In this document: piece by piece, positions 1-11,556 of the stretch
How positions within the stretch are numbered: the first letter of the stretch is position 1
Layout: the number at the start of each line of letters is the position of its first letter
Assembly (NCBI GenBank): GCA_015039465.1
Contig: MU130382.1
Span: 1,104,489 to 1,168,488 of the forward strand
Direction: 5' to 3'
Origin: Phlegmacium glaucopus
Lineage: Eukaryota > Basidiomycota > Agaricomycetes > Agaricales > Cortinariaceae
DNA: 64,000 nucleotides
Translations under genes and position numbers: made by a program
The notes under the pieces: model-generated
What the model was told of the DNA's origin: nothing
The model's database searches: none
The model's input: the letters and a program-made list of their open reading frames with translations, nothing else

Positions 1-2038
1 TTTCTCCTTTCCTACCCCTAGGGACGATCCGACCCCCACAAATTCATGATTATACCTGTATTGTCTCTATATTTTATTTATTTCCTTACTATGCTATTAT
101 TAATTAATTAATTTATTCTTCACCACGCTATACTTTTTATCTTTATTTTCTGCCTCACTTAGCCTCCTGGCCTCAGCCTCGCCTTGATGCCCTAAGGCCT
201 CAGTTGGCCACTGCCTTCGCCTCAACCTGCCTTCCAGCCTCCAGCAGCCTTTCCACCCCACATACTAAGATCTCAACTCCAAACCCAATTTCAGCCCACA
301 GGGGATTGTAGGTAGGGGGGGAAGCCATCCACTGCAGGGCCGTGCTTTCCTTTGACAAGCTTAAACCGGTAGGACTACACGAATCCTCGAGGCCCCATGA
401 AGAACACCTTAAGGCGTTGATTAAGCCCCCGTACATACAAAAGGGCTCCGAGGGTCCACAATACAAGCTAAGGCTTCAGAACGGTGAAGTGCTCCATAGC
501 CTTAGAGGACAAATATTGAGACGACAGCTCCTAAAGGAGCTGCTGGGTAAGGAGAAGAGGTAGTTACTAAAGGCCTTCACCCCCTCAGCCTTACGCAGAA
601 GGTCCCTAGCCCAGATAGCCCCGACCTCAATCAAACTGATGCAACTTCTGGTCTACCTCAGCAAAGTACCTGTTCCCTTCAACCTCAGCCATTCGCAACA
701 ACGGCTGAGCAAGAAGTTAGCCTTTCCCCGGATCCACGGCTACCCTGTTAAAGGACCTACCAGAGCAACAAACATACAGCGACCGTAGGTCCATATGAAA
801 CAGAGGGCCAAACATAAGGCCACGGCTTCAGGAAAAGACTAATATTATAGAACGGTACAGCAGAAATCTGAACTGGTCACGACGAAAGCGAAGTAGATCC
901 CACAAGGCGTAAGCAAGGCACTTAAGTAATTGCCTGAGGTAAGCCCTAAGGCCAACCAAGCCAAGTTTTGGGTAATCCTCCTTTCCACCCACGACACACC
1001 GCCTCACCTGTACTAATAACATGACCTTAAGGCGTTCCCCTTCCTCAAGCCGGGTTAACCAAACAACAACCAAACATTTCTCAGCCTCTATGACAAGGTT
1101 AAGGACTAAATGAGCAAGACAGACCGGCAGAGGAACGCCTACTATCCGCCATCACCGACGATTGAATTAAGGCTCCTAGGCCATCTCGAGTGCGCACTTA
1201 AGGCGATGCTTGACACCAGGAGACAGACTATGGTGAGAGGCCCCATCAGGTACTACAAAGGTCTGTACAACCTATATTTCCGCACGCCAAGGCCTACGCC
1301 TCCACCATCATTCCCAACCACGTTTTACTCGAGCAAACCACTGGCTTAGTTGATGATGGTAATGGCTCAGCATAGGACTTCTGAGACCTTCAAGGTGATA
1401 CTTCAGGTGTGACTAACACAGGGTACCTCGAAAGCCTTAACCCTCCCCTACCTCAAGTGGCTGACCCACCGCAGAAACTCGGAATCAGGCTTCTGTGTCC
1501 AGTGTCCAACTCCGTATAAAAGGCTATATAGACCTGTAGACACCGGTGGTTATCAAAGCCCTATGCTCAAGCTCCCAGAAGGTAGAAGGCCCTACGGGTC
1601 GTTAATCCCACAGTACCGTCTCCCTATGTTAGGCAGAAGCGTTCAGTTTGTACAGGCCTTGCATCTAAAAAGGAGCCTTCCTCTCCTACAGTAACAGTAC
1701 TCTGGTAAGGCGACTAGCCTGCCTAGCACACACTCACCAAAAGTTGAGGAAATGGTGAAATCGATACCGGAGAAGAAAATGTGGAAGAACCCACGGGAAG
1801 GCCTACAGAAAGTTCTGCAGGGCAAGAAGAGGATACTGAAGGTCAGGAAGATTCCGGGCTTAACGCTTTTTCGGACCCCAATCCTCACACTACAACAGTA
1901 ACAGTGGTCAAGGCCAAGGCACTAGGCGAGCAGACCTGTTCCGCAGGCCAAAAGGGTACGAAAACGGACCAGACACCCCGTACTCCTTTAGTTTGGCCCG
2001 ATCCTTGTTACTGGTTGCCCGAACAGAGGCTAACTCGA
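1..2038. other. Unassigned, gene-poor flank sequence
   Basis: No gene could be supported. Short open frames exist on both strands but none resembles a known family. The stretch is rich in the word AAGGC and its complement and looks like old repeat sequence. A TATA-like word (GTATAAAAGGC, about 1512-1522) could be a relic of an LTR promoter, but no matching terminal repeat was found inside the window. Confidence 0.4.
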
Positions 2039-2186
2039 GGATCCCCTGCTAGGTAAGTCACTTGTAGATATCTTTTCTGAAATATTATTAACTTTGGATC
2101 CCCTGCTAGCTTGACTAAGTCAGCGTTGCAGTTGCCCTAACAAGAACATAATGTAGAGGTGCATATGCAGGGTGACCTTCATTGAT

Positions 2187-2987
2187 TCATTGTAACTGTA
2201 GATGTTCTTGATGATCATGCAGATTATGATAGTGTTGTGGACAAAGATGAATGATAATATTGCGGTAATCGCCTTTGAAATCATCACCTCCAGGTAAGAT
2301 GATGCCAACCTCATCTGCAGTTGGTAAATTGTAACATCGGGAGTCATTACCAGGAAGGACGCATAACTTCATAGTATAATCAGGAGCATCGTACATCTCA
2401 AGGACTTCATATGCATGTTGATAGATGGCAGAGTATGTGTTGTGATGATACATCACATCCTGAAGAGTCACGATGGTATGAAGAGAGAGATTGGGATTTT
2501 GAGAGACACAAAATTGATATGCCAAATGAGGGTGATAGATATACAGTTGTGCATATGATGGATTTTGGGATGGTTCAGGGAGTAAAGAACCACTTAGATG
2601 ATTCAACTGCCCATGAATTCGAAAGACAGGTGGCCCACGACCAACAATGGGATGATCAACCTTCACAGCTAAAGATGTGAATGCCAACGCTGTGTTGTAT
2701 TGTACAATGTTTGTTCAGAATTCTTTTCCCTCATGGGTGTCACCTACAAATAAGTTATAAAGTGGTGATGGGGGTACATGAAGTGAAGGTAGTTGAACCT
2801 TTCCATGTGCACAACATGCCTCAAATTCAGGATGATTCCTCCTTGAAGACGATACACATTCATCATCCCAATGAAGAGCATCACAGAACGGACAGTGTAC
2901 ATTCATGATTCCTAAATCATTCATGGGTAATGTGTCAAGAACAGGTTGTTGTGCAATACAAAAAAGAGTTGTGGGCACTACTCCCAA
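2187..2987 (-). pseudogene. Helitron helicase-like N-terminal domain, truncated and interrupted
   Basis: Read on the minus strand from 2987 to 2187, one frame gives a Cys/His segment (CPFCDALHWDDEC, then FEACCAHGKVQLP) followed by the conserved block containing QYNTALAFTSLAVKVDH, GPPVFRIHG, AQLYIYHP and YNLPTADEVGIILPG. This order is typical of the helitron_like_N region of fungal Helitron proteins. A single in-frame TGA at about 2715-2717 breaks the frame, and the reading ends before the Rep HUH motif and helicase would start. No other protein-coding part of the element is in the window. The family call rests on recognised motif order; the element cannot encode a working transposase. Confidence 0.75.
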
Positions 2988-3300
2988 AATAAGTTGTCAT
3001 TGAAAGAAAAGGTGAATCGAAGGAAAACATACTTCTGACATCGTAGACATGTTCATTTTCATCCACATGAACATTGACACTCCCATCATGGAAAGGAAGA
3101 GTTGACAACAACAACAATCCAATAGTCTTCGAATGTTTCATGATTTCATTTTATTTTTATTTTTCCAATCACAAACACACATACCATCTCAACATTTCCA
3201 TTCTCTGTATCAATAGTAGGGGGCCATACCACCTTGTACCATATTGCAAGGTCCAGACCCATCATCAACACTCCTCTCTTCACCACTCCTAGAATTTTTG

Positions 3301-3662
3301 AGGTCTTTACTCTCCCCCACACATTCCAAGCAGGTCCAAGCAGGTCCGAGCAAACTCCGAGTGAACTCCGAGCAGAATCCGAGCAGAATCCGAGCAGAAT
3401 CCAACCATATTCCAACCAATTTTACATCAAATTCATTATAACCACCTAGCATCAATATACTGCCCTAACCTCTTAAATAAACCTTAATCCTAACCCTAAA
3501 TAGACTCTAACCAAACCTTAACCTAACCCTAAATGAGGTCAGAAGTTGGTCGGAATTTGGTCGGATTGCTTGGAATTTGGTCGGAATTTGGTCGGAATTT
3601 GGTCGGATTGCTCGGACCTGCTCAGACTTGCTCGGAATGTGTGGGGGAGGGTAAAGTACTGG
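3301..3662. mobile_element. Family-A MITE (TCGGA-rich, 8-bp target duplication)
   Basis: The ends are imperfect inverted repeats: CTTTACTCTCCCCCACACAT on the left and the complement of ATGTGTGGGGGAGGGTAAAG on the right. Both continue into arrays of TCCGAGCA/TGCTCGGA. The direct repeat AATTTTTG flanks it at 3293-3300 and 3663-3670, an 8-bp target duplication as made by hAT transposases. The 362-bp body has no coding capacity and contains CCCTAA-like words. Other family members lie at 11684-12283 and, as a left end, at 53874. Confidence 0.75.
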
Positions 3663-5015
3663 AATTTTTGGACCTTTCTTTCTCATAACAATCTGCTGTC
3701 TCACATCTTTCATGGCATGACGACGTCAAAGGCACAGCCTAAAAGAGTGACCAACATGGGTTTTTTGCGGTCCTCAACACATACAAACAAAAAACACCCA
3801 CCGACACAATTTCGGGCAATGCCCAGGTCATTCTTGAATGATACGAAGGGCTTCAGATACGCGCCAACCTTCTCACAGGGTCTTGAGACATTGTCGATGG
3901 TCACAATGGAGGGTTTTGTCACATCACAAACCGCAACCGTGACAGATGAAATTCGTCGTCATGCCGAGACATACAAATAAGTGGGGCCCCCCCAACAGAA
4001 GCTGATGGGCGACTGGCCCAAAAAACTCACATCGAAAGAAGGGAGGCACGCAAGGAAAAGGTATTGAATTCCTGCAATCTACTGTACATGAAGAAAAAAC
4101 CCAATTGGCAAAACGAAAATGACCGCAAAACCCCCCGGAAAATGTGGGAAAATGCGAGCCATCTAGCGTCTTTAGTAGTAGTGATACGAGTGTACTTTTA
4201 GAAGTCCATAAATCAAAAAATTTAGAATGCAATCTGGGCTAAGTACACCATGTGGATTTATTGAGTCCAGGGGCATCAGAATCTAATGCCCCTCGGCTCC
4301 CTTTTATTACCAGAACTACTATTCTGCTACAGTGTGCCAAGAGTGTGGAGTGCCAGGCACGATTTTGACATGTGTTACCAATGTAGGAAGTTCAAAGCAT
4401 TGGGAGCGACTTCTCCAATACTTAAAACCCCACATGGCACCCCTGGCACACCATACTCTGGTCCCCAGTACTCTAACATCCAATTTATCTGCACACCCTT
4501 CAAAGAAGAAAGATACATAGTTTCCAGAAAGGATCTTAGCCATCCTGCTTACTACATAATTTATTTGAATTTATGACTGTTAGAGGAAGTAAGAACCTGG
4601 GAATCAAGTTGAATTCTAAGGTGGTTATCTTTACACCTATATACTACTACAAGCATGGGAGCTAATATGACTATATATAGCTAGTACATAATAGAAGGCA
4701 GGGTGCGTGATATATAACAAGAATAGAACTGACATGATGATTGACATCGGTATGTCATCGGCGAAGGGTCAACTACTACAACAATAAGAGGATGTCTGTA
4801 AAGGGTAGGATAGGGAATATGGTATGTAATGTGGTTGTAGAGTGAAATGAAAGTAATAGCAATACTAAGTGTACCTAGGGGCAGATACAATGAGTATCCC
4901 CTAACACCGACAGCTTATATGCTACTCTCTCTGCACTCTCCTTGACCTTAAGTTTAATGTCTCACATGGTCTTTTCCTCTCAGGGACAAGGCAGGGACAA
5001 CGCCAAAGAAGTAGG
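3663..5015. other. Non-coding part of the inverted-repeat unit
   Basis: No supportable gene. Scattered short frames on both strands show no recognisable domains. Short inverted words occur around 4330-4460 (for example GTGCCAGGC facing GCACCCCTGGCAC), which could be transposon end remnants. Its role in the enclosing unit is unknown. Confidence 0.35.
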
Positions 5016-5535
5016 TGTTAGGGCAACTGCGACACTGACTTAGTCAAGCTAGCAGGGGATCCTAAATTAATATATTATAAACATGACTATGTGACTAACT
5101 CACCTAGCAGGGGATCCTAAAAGGAAAAGATAGGGATCCCTGCTAAGGTGAGGAGCTATTTAAGTACAGATATGGACATAACAGATATATGAAAATAATT
5201 AGATAAATGGTATGAGAATAAAATAATAAAAGTGGTGTCATATGAAAAATAATAAAATAAAATAACATACTAAGTTTGGTTCAGGTCAGGCCCAATTGGG
5301 AGTGTGAAGAGTTGGGGCCAATCGGTTCAGACGAGCAGTTAAGTTTGCCGATGAGGTGGAGTGTAGATGTTCGGAAGTGAGATCGGGTTCAGGGCCAATC
5401 AGGAGTTGGGAGTTAGGCTCGAAATCAGGTGTCCCCTAATAGTAGGGATGCTGAAGTTCAGTTCTGGTTCTGGTTCGGCCTCAGCCATCTGGTTCTGGTT
5501 CTGGTTCTGGTTCTTGATTGGCCAGAAATATGAGA

Positions 5536-7812
5536 ACCGGTGATAGGACTGAAAATTGAATACCTATGGATTATTCATTTTTCATAATATTATTCTTCAA
5601 TTGAATCAACAAGATCAATAACCCAACCATGAATTAATCTACAAATTGATAGTGTAAGGGTCAAAAGTGTTGACTACACTTGTTGATTAAACTGGAAATT
5701 GCAAAGTCTTGAATGTTAAATCAGCAGATAACTATGATCTGAATTGATCTATTTATCATACTGTAAAATAACACTACAAAAAGTTCAGACTATAACCATA
5801 CAAAAATCCATAATGGTCAAAGGAACAACTTGCAATCTAAAGTAACTATCAAGTCTACAACTGTGAAGGAATTTGTCATACAAGTCCTAGGACGATATCA
5901 GTAAACATCAATAAAGTTCCTGAAACAGTGAAACACTTTGTGACATTTTTGTGACATCATGTAACATTCATGACATCATTGTGACATTTGTGACATTTAT
6001 GACGTCATGAGACATATGACATCACAAAACAATGCTCAGTCATCTAGACCTGACATCATAAAACAATGCTCAGTCATCTAGAAACAAGACTTGACATCAT
6101 AAAACAAGGATTTATCATCCAAAAACAAGACTTGACATCATAAAACAGCATCAGTAATCATAAAACATAGACATGACACCACAGACTCTTACTTAATATT
6201 GTTTCTCATTTATGTATAAAGGTAGCCAGAAAGTACCAGTAAAATTAGTGAATTTTAGAAAGAACTTACAAGTGGACTTGTCCTACTTCACTCAGTTCAA
6301 AGAATATTAAATCCTAAAGGGACTTGTCTTTGTTCTGTTTAAACAAAGAATATTAAATCCTATAGGGACTTGTCTTTGGAGTTGGAATATTAAAGCCTTT
6401 GTCAGAGTCTGAGGAGAAATCCTTGTACTATAAAGCTGTTTCATAGTCTGCCTGTGGGACTTTAAATCATTTGTTTTTGGAACTGTTCATAGAATATTAA
6501 ATCCTAAAGGGACTTGTCTATGTTCATCCAAATTGGTTATCATATAGTCAAAGAATATTAAATCCTTAAGGGACTTGTCTATGTTCATCCAAATTGGGTT
6601 ATCATACAAACAAAGACTATTGAACCCCAAAAAGGGAATTATCTTTGTTTATCAAATCACAATTTCATATAGTCTGAGAAATTGGACTTTATGAAATTGT
6701 GATTTGATAGACAAAGATAATTCCCTTTTTGGGGTTCAATAGTCTTTGTTTGTATGATAACCCAATTTGGATGAACATAGACAAGTCCCTTTAGGATTTA
6801 ATATTCTCTGTCTATCCAAAACAAATGATTTTAAGTCCCAAAGGCAGACTATGAAACAGCTTTATAGTACAAGGATTAAAAATCCTCAGACTCTGACAAA
6901 GGATTTAATATTCCAACTTCAAAGACAAGTCTCTATAGGATTTAATATTCCTTGTTTAAACAGATCAAAGACAAGTCTCTTTAGGATTTAATATTCTTTG
7001 AACTGCTTGAAGTAGGACAAGTCCACTTGTAATTCCAATCTAACTTGTGCCAATTCACAGTGGTGAAATTTGGGAAAGAAAGAATGAGTGCAAATTCACT
7101 AATTTTACTGGTACTTTCTGGCTACCTTTATAAATAAATGAGAAACAATATTAAGTAAGAGTTTGTGGTGTCATGTCTATGTTTTATGATTACTGATGCT
7201 GTTTTATGATGTCAAGTCTTGTTTTTGGATGATAAATCCTTGTTTTATGATGTCAAGTCTTGTTTCTAGATGACTGAGCATTGTTTTATGATGTCAGGTC
7301 TAGATGACTGAGCATTGTTTTGTGATGTCATATGTCTCATGACGTCATAAATGTCACAAATGTCACAATGATGTCATGAATGTTACATGATGTCACAAAA
7401 ATGTCACAAAGTGTTTCACTGTTTCAGGAACTTTATTGATGTTTACTGATATCTTCCTAGGACTTGTATGACAAATTCCTTCACAGTTGTAGACTTGATA
7501 GTTACTTTAGATTGCCAAGTTGTTCATTTGACCATTATGGATTTTTGTATGGTTATAGTCTGAACTTTTTGTAGTGTTATTTTACAGTATGATAAATAGA
7601 TCAATTCAGATCATAGTTATCTGCTGATTTAACATTTAAGACTTTGCAATTTCCAGTTTAATCAACAAGTGTAGTCAACCCTTTTGACCCTTACACTATC
7701 AATTTGTAGATTAATTCATGGTTGGTTTATTGATCTTTTTGATTCAATTGAAGAATAATATTATGAAAAATGAATAATCCATAGGTATTCAATTTTCAGT
7801 CCTATCACCGGT
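5536..7812. repeat. 2.3-kb long palindrome (arms about 1.1 kb)
   Basis: The sequence from 5536 (ACCGGTGATAGG...) reappears as its reverse complement ending at 7812 (...CCTATCACCGGT), with high identity over most of each arm. The turn lies near 6670-6690, a spacer of roughly 20 nt between AAATCACAATTTCATA and TATGAAATTGTGATTT. The arms differ by small indels: the left arm carries an extra tandem copy of a unit around 6485-6600, and the right arm has extra bases near 7030-7090. Each arm includes repeated AGAATATTAAATCC/GGGACTTGTC units and a TGACATCA-rich section. No coding region is evident. A transcript across it would fold into a long hairpin. Confidence 0.85.
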
Positions 7813-9125
7813 GTTGTAATAATGTGGTGAGGTTGTTGAGAACAGTTGTCTTTTCCAGATTATAAAATCTCTACTCAAAACAATAACTCAATCAATACTT
7901 TATACAATCTTAATAATGCAAGTTGGGTTTTCTAGAAAGTATAACCTTTCCAAGATTTTGAATTCACTTCAACTAATACACACAACAACAATAATAATTT
8001 GGATCAATTAAAGGATGATCAAACTTGTAAGTGGTTTTGCAATTTATGGCTTGCACCAAAAATCAGCAGAAGAATTCCTAAGACTTCTCTGATTGATTTA
8101 CAATTTGTGTACACAAAAGTCCAAGACTTTGTTACAGCTTCAACACAATTGCATACACAAGAAGACCCAAACTTCTGCTATGACTTTAACACAATTGCAT
8201 ACACAAGAAGCCCTCTTGCTTCTGCTATGACTTTAACACAACAACAACTTTTACAACAATTCAACAATTATTGCAACAAGTCAAACAACTCTGAGAAACT
8301 GATTTATTTTCAAGTCCACTACTCAAAGACAAGTGTTCTTGCTCAATGTCTAAGACAGTGAGCTGTACTAGGTTGCAAATGAGGGGGGGAAAGAAAGAAT
8401 CCAATTTTCTGACTATTTACAAACCCTGGGAGGTATTTTATACATTTGAGATATTTAAAAATAGATAATGTCCAAAAATAGATATACTGGTTCCTGGTAC
8501 CCTTACTTTGGTTCTGGCACCATGTGCACTCATTGTTCCTGGAAACATAGGGGTTGTTCTATTTTTAGCCCCATGTTCCTAATTTTAGGTAGTTTCCACC
8601 CCTCTTGGTGGGAACTGTGCCTATTGTGCCTGGAAACAATCTTTATGATTGTTCAGCACTCCCCCTATCCTTAATCATCATGATTCCCACACAATCACAT
8701 GGTTCCACTATCTTGGTTATTCTGCTTCCACTGTTGCTAGGGCACCAACCTTCCCCTGAATATTTATTAATAATATTCTGTTGCTCCACAATCACACCCC
8801 ATGACATTTGCTAACCCAATATTGTTTATTTAACTTTTCCTGTGCCAAGTCTATAAGGATATTCATGGATTTATTGGTTTTAATCCAGACATGCAATTTG
8901 TAGTGTAACAAATGATAGTCTATTGACCACACTTATTAACTATATGCATTTAAGTCTCACAGTAATAGGTCTAATCAGCAATTGTAGGGTAGACAACTCT
9001 GATTCCCTTGTTTATTATCAGTTGTATTAACCAGTTATTGGTGCATTAATTAATATTTATGCTGAAATAATAGATAAAAATTGCAAAAACCATGCTTATG
9101 CAGATTTAAATCATATCACCGGTAT
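7813..9125. other. AT-rich stretch without a supported gene
   Basis: A 120-codon plus-strand frame at 7999-8361 is low in complexity and contains a direct duplication of about 60 nt (around 8140-8235, around ACACAATTGCATACACAAGAAG). It matches no family I recognise and is probably not a gene. The remainder is AT-rich repeat sequence. Confidence 0.35.
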
Positions 9126-9790
9126 TGTGCACCAATACTGATTGGTAGCATGAGAAGAAAGCTTAAAAGTTGCCATCATGAAAATAAGCGGACTTTGAAT
9201 TCACTTACCTATTTTGGAAGTGGCCCTGAATCATGTTCCTGGTCAATAAAATCATTTGTTCAACATTATCATCCTCATTGCTCATCATATCCTCAATGTC
9301 TGTCACCATGCTCTCCATTGTTTACACTATTGACATGCTCCTAAACATCTACTATCCATTTGTTCCTTGGCTAGCGATACAACAAAGCAATCAATCTACT
9401 ATTCACATCGGTCATCAGCTCACGTTTGATCGTATCTTTGGTCCATCATTTTAAGAATGGCCTCTTTATGGATGCATCAGCTACATTTCCCATTATGTAA
9501 AAGGCTTTGTCATTGTTGTTGTGGCTATGGACCCACAAGTCTTCCCCTCAGCTATCTACCTTGCCATACCTCGCTCCTGGATCACACTCAGTCCCCTATC
9601 CTCGATTATCTACCTCTTATCTTATCATTCACTGCCAAAACCATCATTCACATGGTACATGAAGCCTTCCCACCCTCTTTATGACAACTTAGGAAGTCCA
9701 GGAGGATCACAACTAAGCAGGAATTGCAGATGAATCAGCAGCAGAGGATTATTCTCGCAGTGCGTCAAGTGTTATCAAGGCACCAACACA
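9126..9790. mobile_element. Family-G inverted-repeat element, copy 1
   Basis: This 0.67-kb block is co-linear with 55964-56632 and clearly homologous along its length (shared from CACCAATACTGATTGGTAG to GTGTTATCAAGGC). In this copy the ends have decayed to TGTGCACC and TGTGTTGGTGCC (read inward). The other copy keeps TGTCGCGCA at both ends. Short open frames in it are not conserved as proteins. No target duplication was found. Confidence 0.6.
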
Positions 9791-10004
9791 ATATATTTCC
9801 AATCAGAAGTACATCATTTTTTGGTCTAGCATAGTACATAATCAATAATATGTCTCATTTACTTTATAACTCCAGGTTTTATTAATATTAATATACTCCT
9901 ATTGCAAGAATCCAATTCAAAGTTGTCACTAGTTGGCAAAATGATTTAGTAGTATTTTTTCTTTTCATGTTTACTTTTAGTGATGTCATAGTTATAACAC
10001 CAAT

Positions 10005-10577
10005 TGTTACATTCCATTATATGTTACTCTGGTCCAGCTCCGTCGGAGTTGTCTCCGGTAGTCCATACTCTATTCCAGTACCTTCCCTTGTATCTGGATC
10101 TACTCTTCCTTCATCCAACTCCGAGACTTCTCTGTATCATTCTGGCTCTTCCGACAATACTCCAAACCCATTACCACACCTTTGCCATAACAACTATTTC
10201 TTTGTCATCACTTTCCCACTATCAGTCAGCACACCTGCTATGGATTATGCACCCAAGAATGCAGGACTTTCCAGGAGCAGAACACAGCACTTTATATTTA
10301 TCTTTTATATTTCAGTTGCTATTCCTTTTATTATTTAAGTACTCAAAACTTGTATGTATTCCTCAGTTCAAATATCAACTTAGTTTCCTCCTCCTATTCT
10401 TCCTCTAAGTTCCTGCAACTTCCGGTTCCACTCTGTTCTGTTCTTGCTCCAAAATTAGGACACAAAGGTTTAGGGTAGCACAGCATATACGCTGAGGCTG
10501 AAGTCCTTATCCACTCTGTGGTTCTGTTCCGATCAAACTCCATCCAATACTCCATAATAGAGTTCCTGAACTTAACA
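10005..10577 (+). mobile_element. Solo LTR with 5-bp target duplication
   Basis: It begins TGTTACATTCC and ends CTGAACTTAACA, i.e. the TG...CA termini of an LTR, and is flanked by the direct repeat CCAAT at 10000-10004 and 10578-10582. A homologous 577-bp copy lies at 54379-54955. There is no internal retrotransposon sequence on either side, so it is a solo LTR left by LTR-LTR recombination. Orientation is inferred from a TATTTAAG word and a downstream GT/T-rich region. Confidence 0.85.
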
Positions 10578-10876
10578 CCAATACTACAAACTTCTGGCCT
10601 CAAATTTCAAGATATATTTATTTCTAAGAAATAAGATGTAATTTTAGAAAATAAAATGTAAAATGAGAATTTTTTGTCTAATTGGTGATATCATAACAAA
10701 AGTCTTTTTATAACTGGTTCTTATGGTTTGAACTGGTTCTGAACCAGAACCAAACCAAGAGAACCAGTTCTGTTGGTTCTGTTCTGGTTCTGGTTCTGGT
10801 TTTCCTAAGTGGTTCTGGTTCTGGTTCTGAGAAAATGGGTCCTGAACTGAACTGAACTGAACTTTGGCATCCCTAC

Positions 10877-11095
10877 AAAGAAGAAGAACTTGAAAATTTC
10901 AGTCAGCTTTACTTCAAATACTATATGAAGCTATGCGAGGACCAAGCTGCTCCTATGCATCACAATCTTGAAGGAATGAATTCTGCTTATGCAACTGTGT
11001 ATTTGGAGGCTATGGCAGAGCAAGAAACTAAGAGGATCAATGCTGATGGGATCCAACTCCATTTGGATGAACTCACTAGGCAATGTGAGGTCTAG
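10877..11095 (+). pseudogene. Coding remnant of unknown family
   Basis: A 73-codon frame ending in TAG starts right at the edge of the TAGGGATGC element. It has good amino-acid composition (ELENFSQLYFKYYMKLCEDQ, then a segment ending HLDELTRQCEV) and lacks a start codon, so it looks like the 3' end of an exon cut by the insertion. No domain is recognised. It may belong to a host gene or to a transposase. Confidence 0.35.
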
Positions 11096-11556
11096 TCTTG
11101 TAACAAAGTCCATCACATGGGAGGGCAGTACTACCATCACAATTCATTAGATATCAAATTGTAGTCTTGATTACATTTCAATACAAACTTTTAGTTACCG
11201 GTCTTATTAGCGTGACAAACAGGCCCTGGGAAGCTCCTGATAGTTGGTGTCCGCAAATTCACCCAAATTCACCCTCAAATGCACAAATTTTTTGGCCTCA
11301 AATACACAAATTCAGACAGATGTAGTCATGTGACATCCTAAAAGGGCAATTTTTATTTTTTCTGCCTGCAGACTTCGTATTTTGCGCTCTTCAACTCTTC
11401 TATAAGGAAAGCAAACTATCACCGTTGAAACTTCCATTATAGCCTCATGTAGCAGTTGGACTTAGTGATTAAATAATGAGCTGCAGTTCTACTACTTAAT
11501 TTGTCCTGACTTGGCAAAAATCTGCCCTCAAATACCCAAATTTTTGGACAAAGACC

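Larger units (their letters stand above)
2096..5062 (-). mobile_element. Helitron-related fragment framed by 47-bp inverted repeats
   Basis: The ends are inverted copies, 2096-2142 and 5016-5062, matching at about 45 of 47 positions; both begin with GGATCCCCTGCTAG. The same core recurs outside, at 2039-2060 and inverted at 5095-5117, and a diverged copy lies near 5140. Inside, the minus strand carries a broken Helitron N-terminal domain (2187-2987), and a family-A MITE is inserted at 3301-3662. Classical Helitrons lack long terminal inverted repeats, whereas Helentron/Helitron2 types have short ones. The unit could therefore be a Helentron derivative, or a TIR element that picked up Helitron sequence. 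No rolling-circle Rep or PIF1 helicase domain is visible. Confidence 0.45.
5443..10875. mobile_element. Possible hAT-like composite delimited by TAGGGATGC ends
   Basis: The left edge reads TAGGGATGCTGAAGTTCAG and the right edge is the complement of TAGGGATGCCAAAGTTCAG. This resembles Ac-type hAT ends and the family-B MITE at 14073-14617. GGTTCTGG repeats lie just inside both edges. Between them sit the 2.3-kb palindrome, one copy of the family-G element and a solo LTR. No 8-bp target duplication was found (CCTAATAG against CAAAGAAG), so this may be two separate insertions rather than one mobile unit. No transposase is visible. Confidence 0.35.

Noticed and set aside
342..563. 73-codon plus-strand frame in the left flank
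   Set aside because: No domain, no neighbours, and located in AAGGC-rich repeat sequence; likely chance.
3480..3530. CCCTAA-like words suggesting an internal telomere
   Set aside because: They are diverged and lie inside a MITE with its own target duplication; the window is not a chromosome end.
7999..8361. 120-codon frame rich in Gln, Thr and Asn
   Set aside because: Low complexity and built partly from a tandem duplication; no recognisable family.
9967..10408. Ser/Pro-rich overlapping frames
   Set aside because: They lie inside an LTR whose ends and target duplication are clear, and the homologous copy at 54379 does not conserve a protein.
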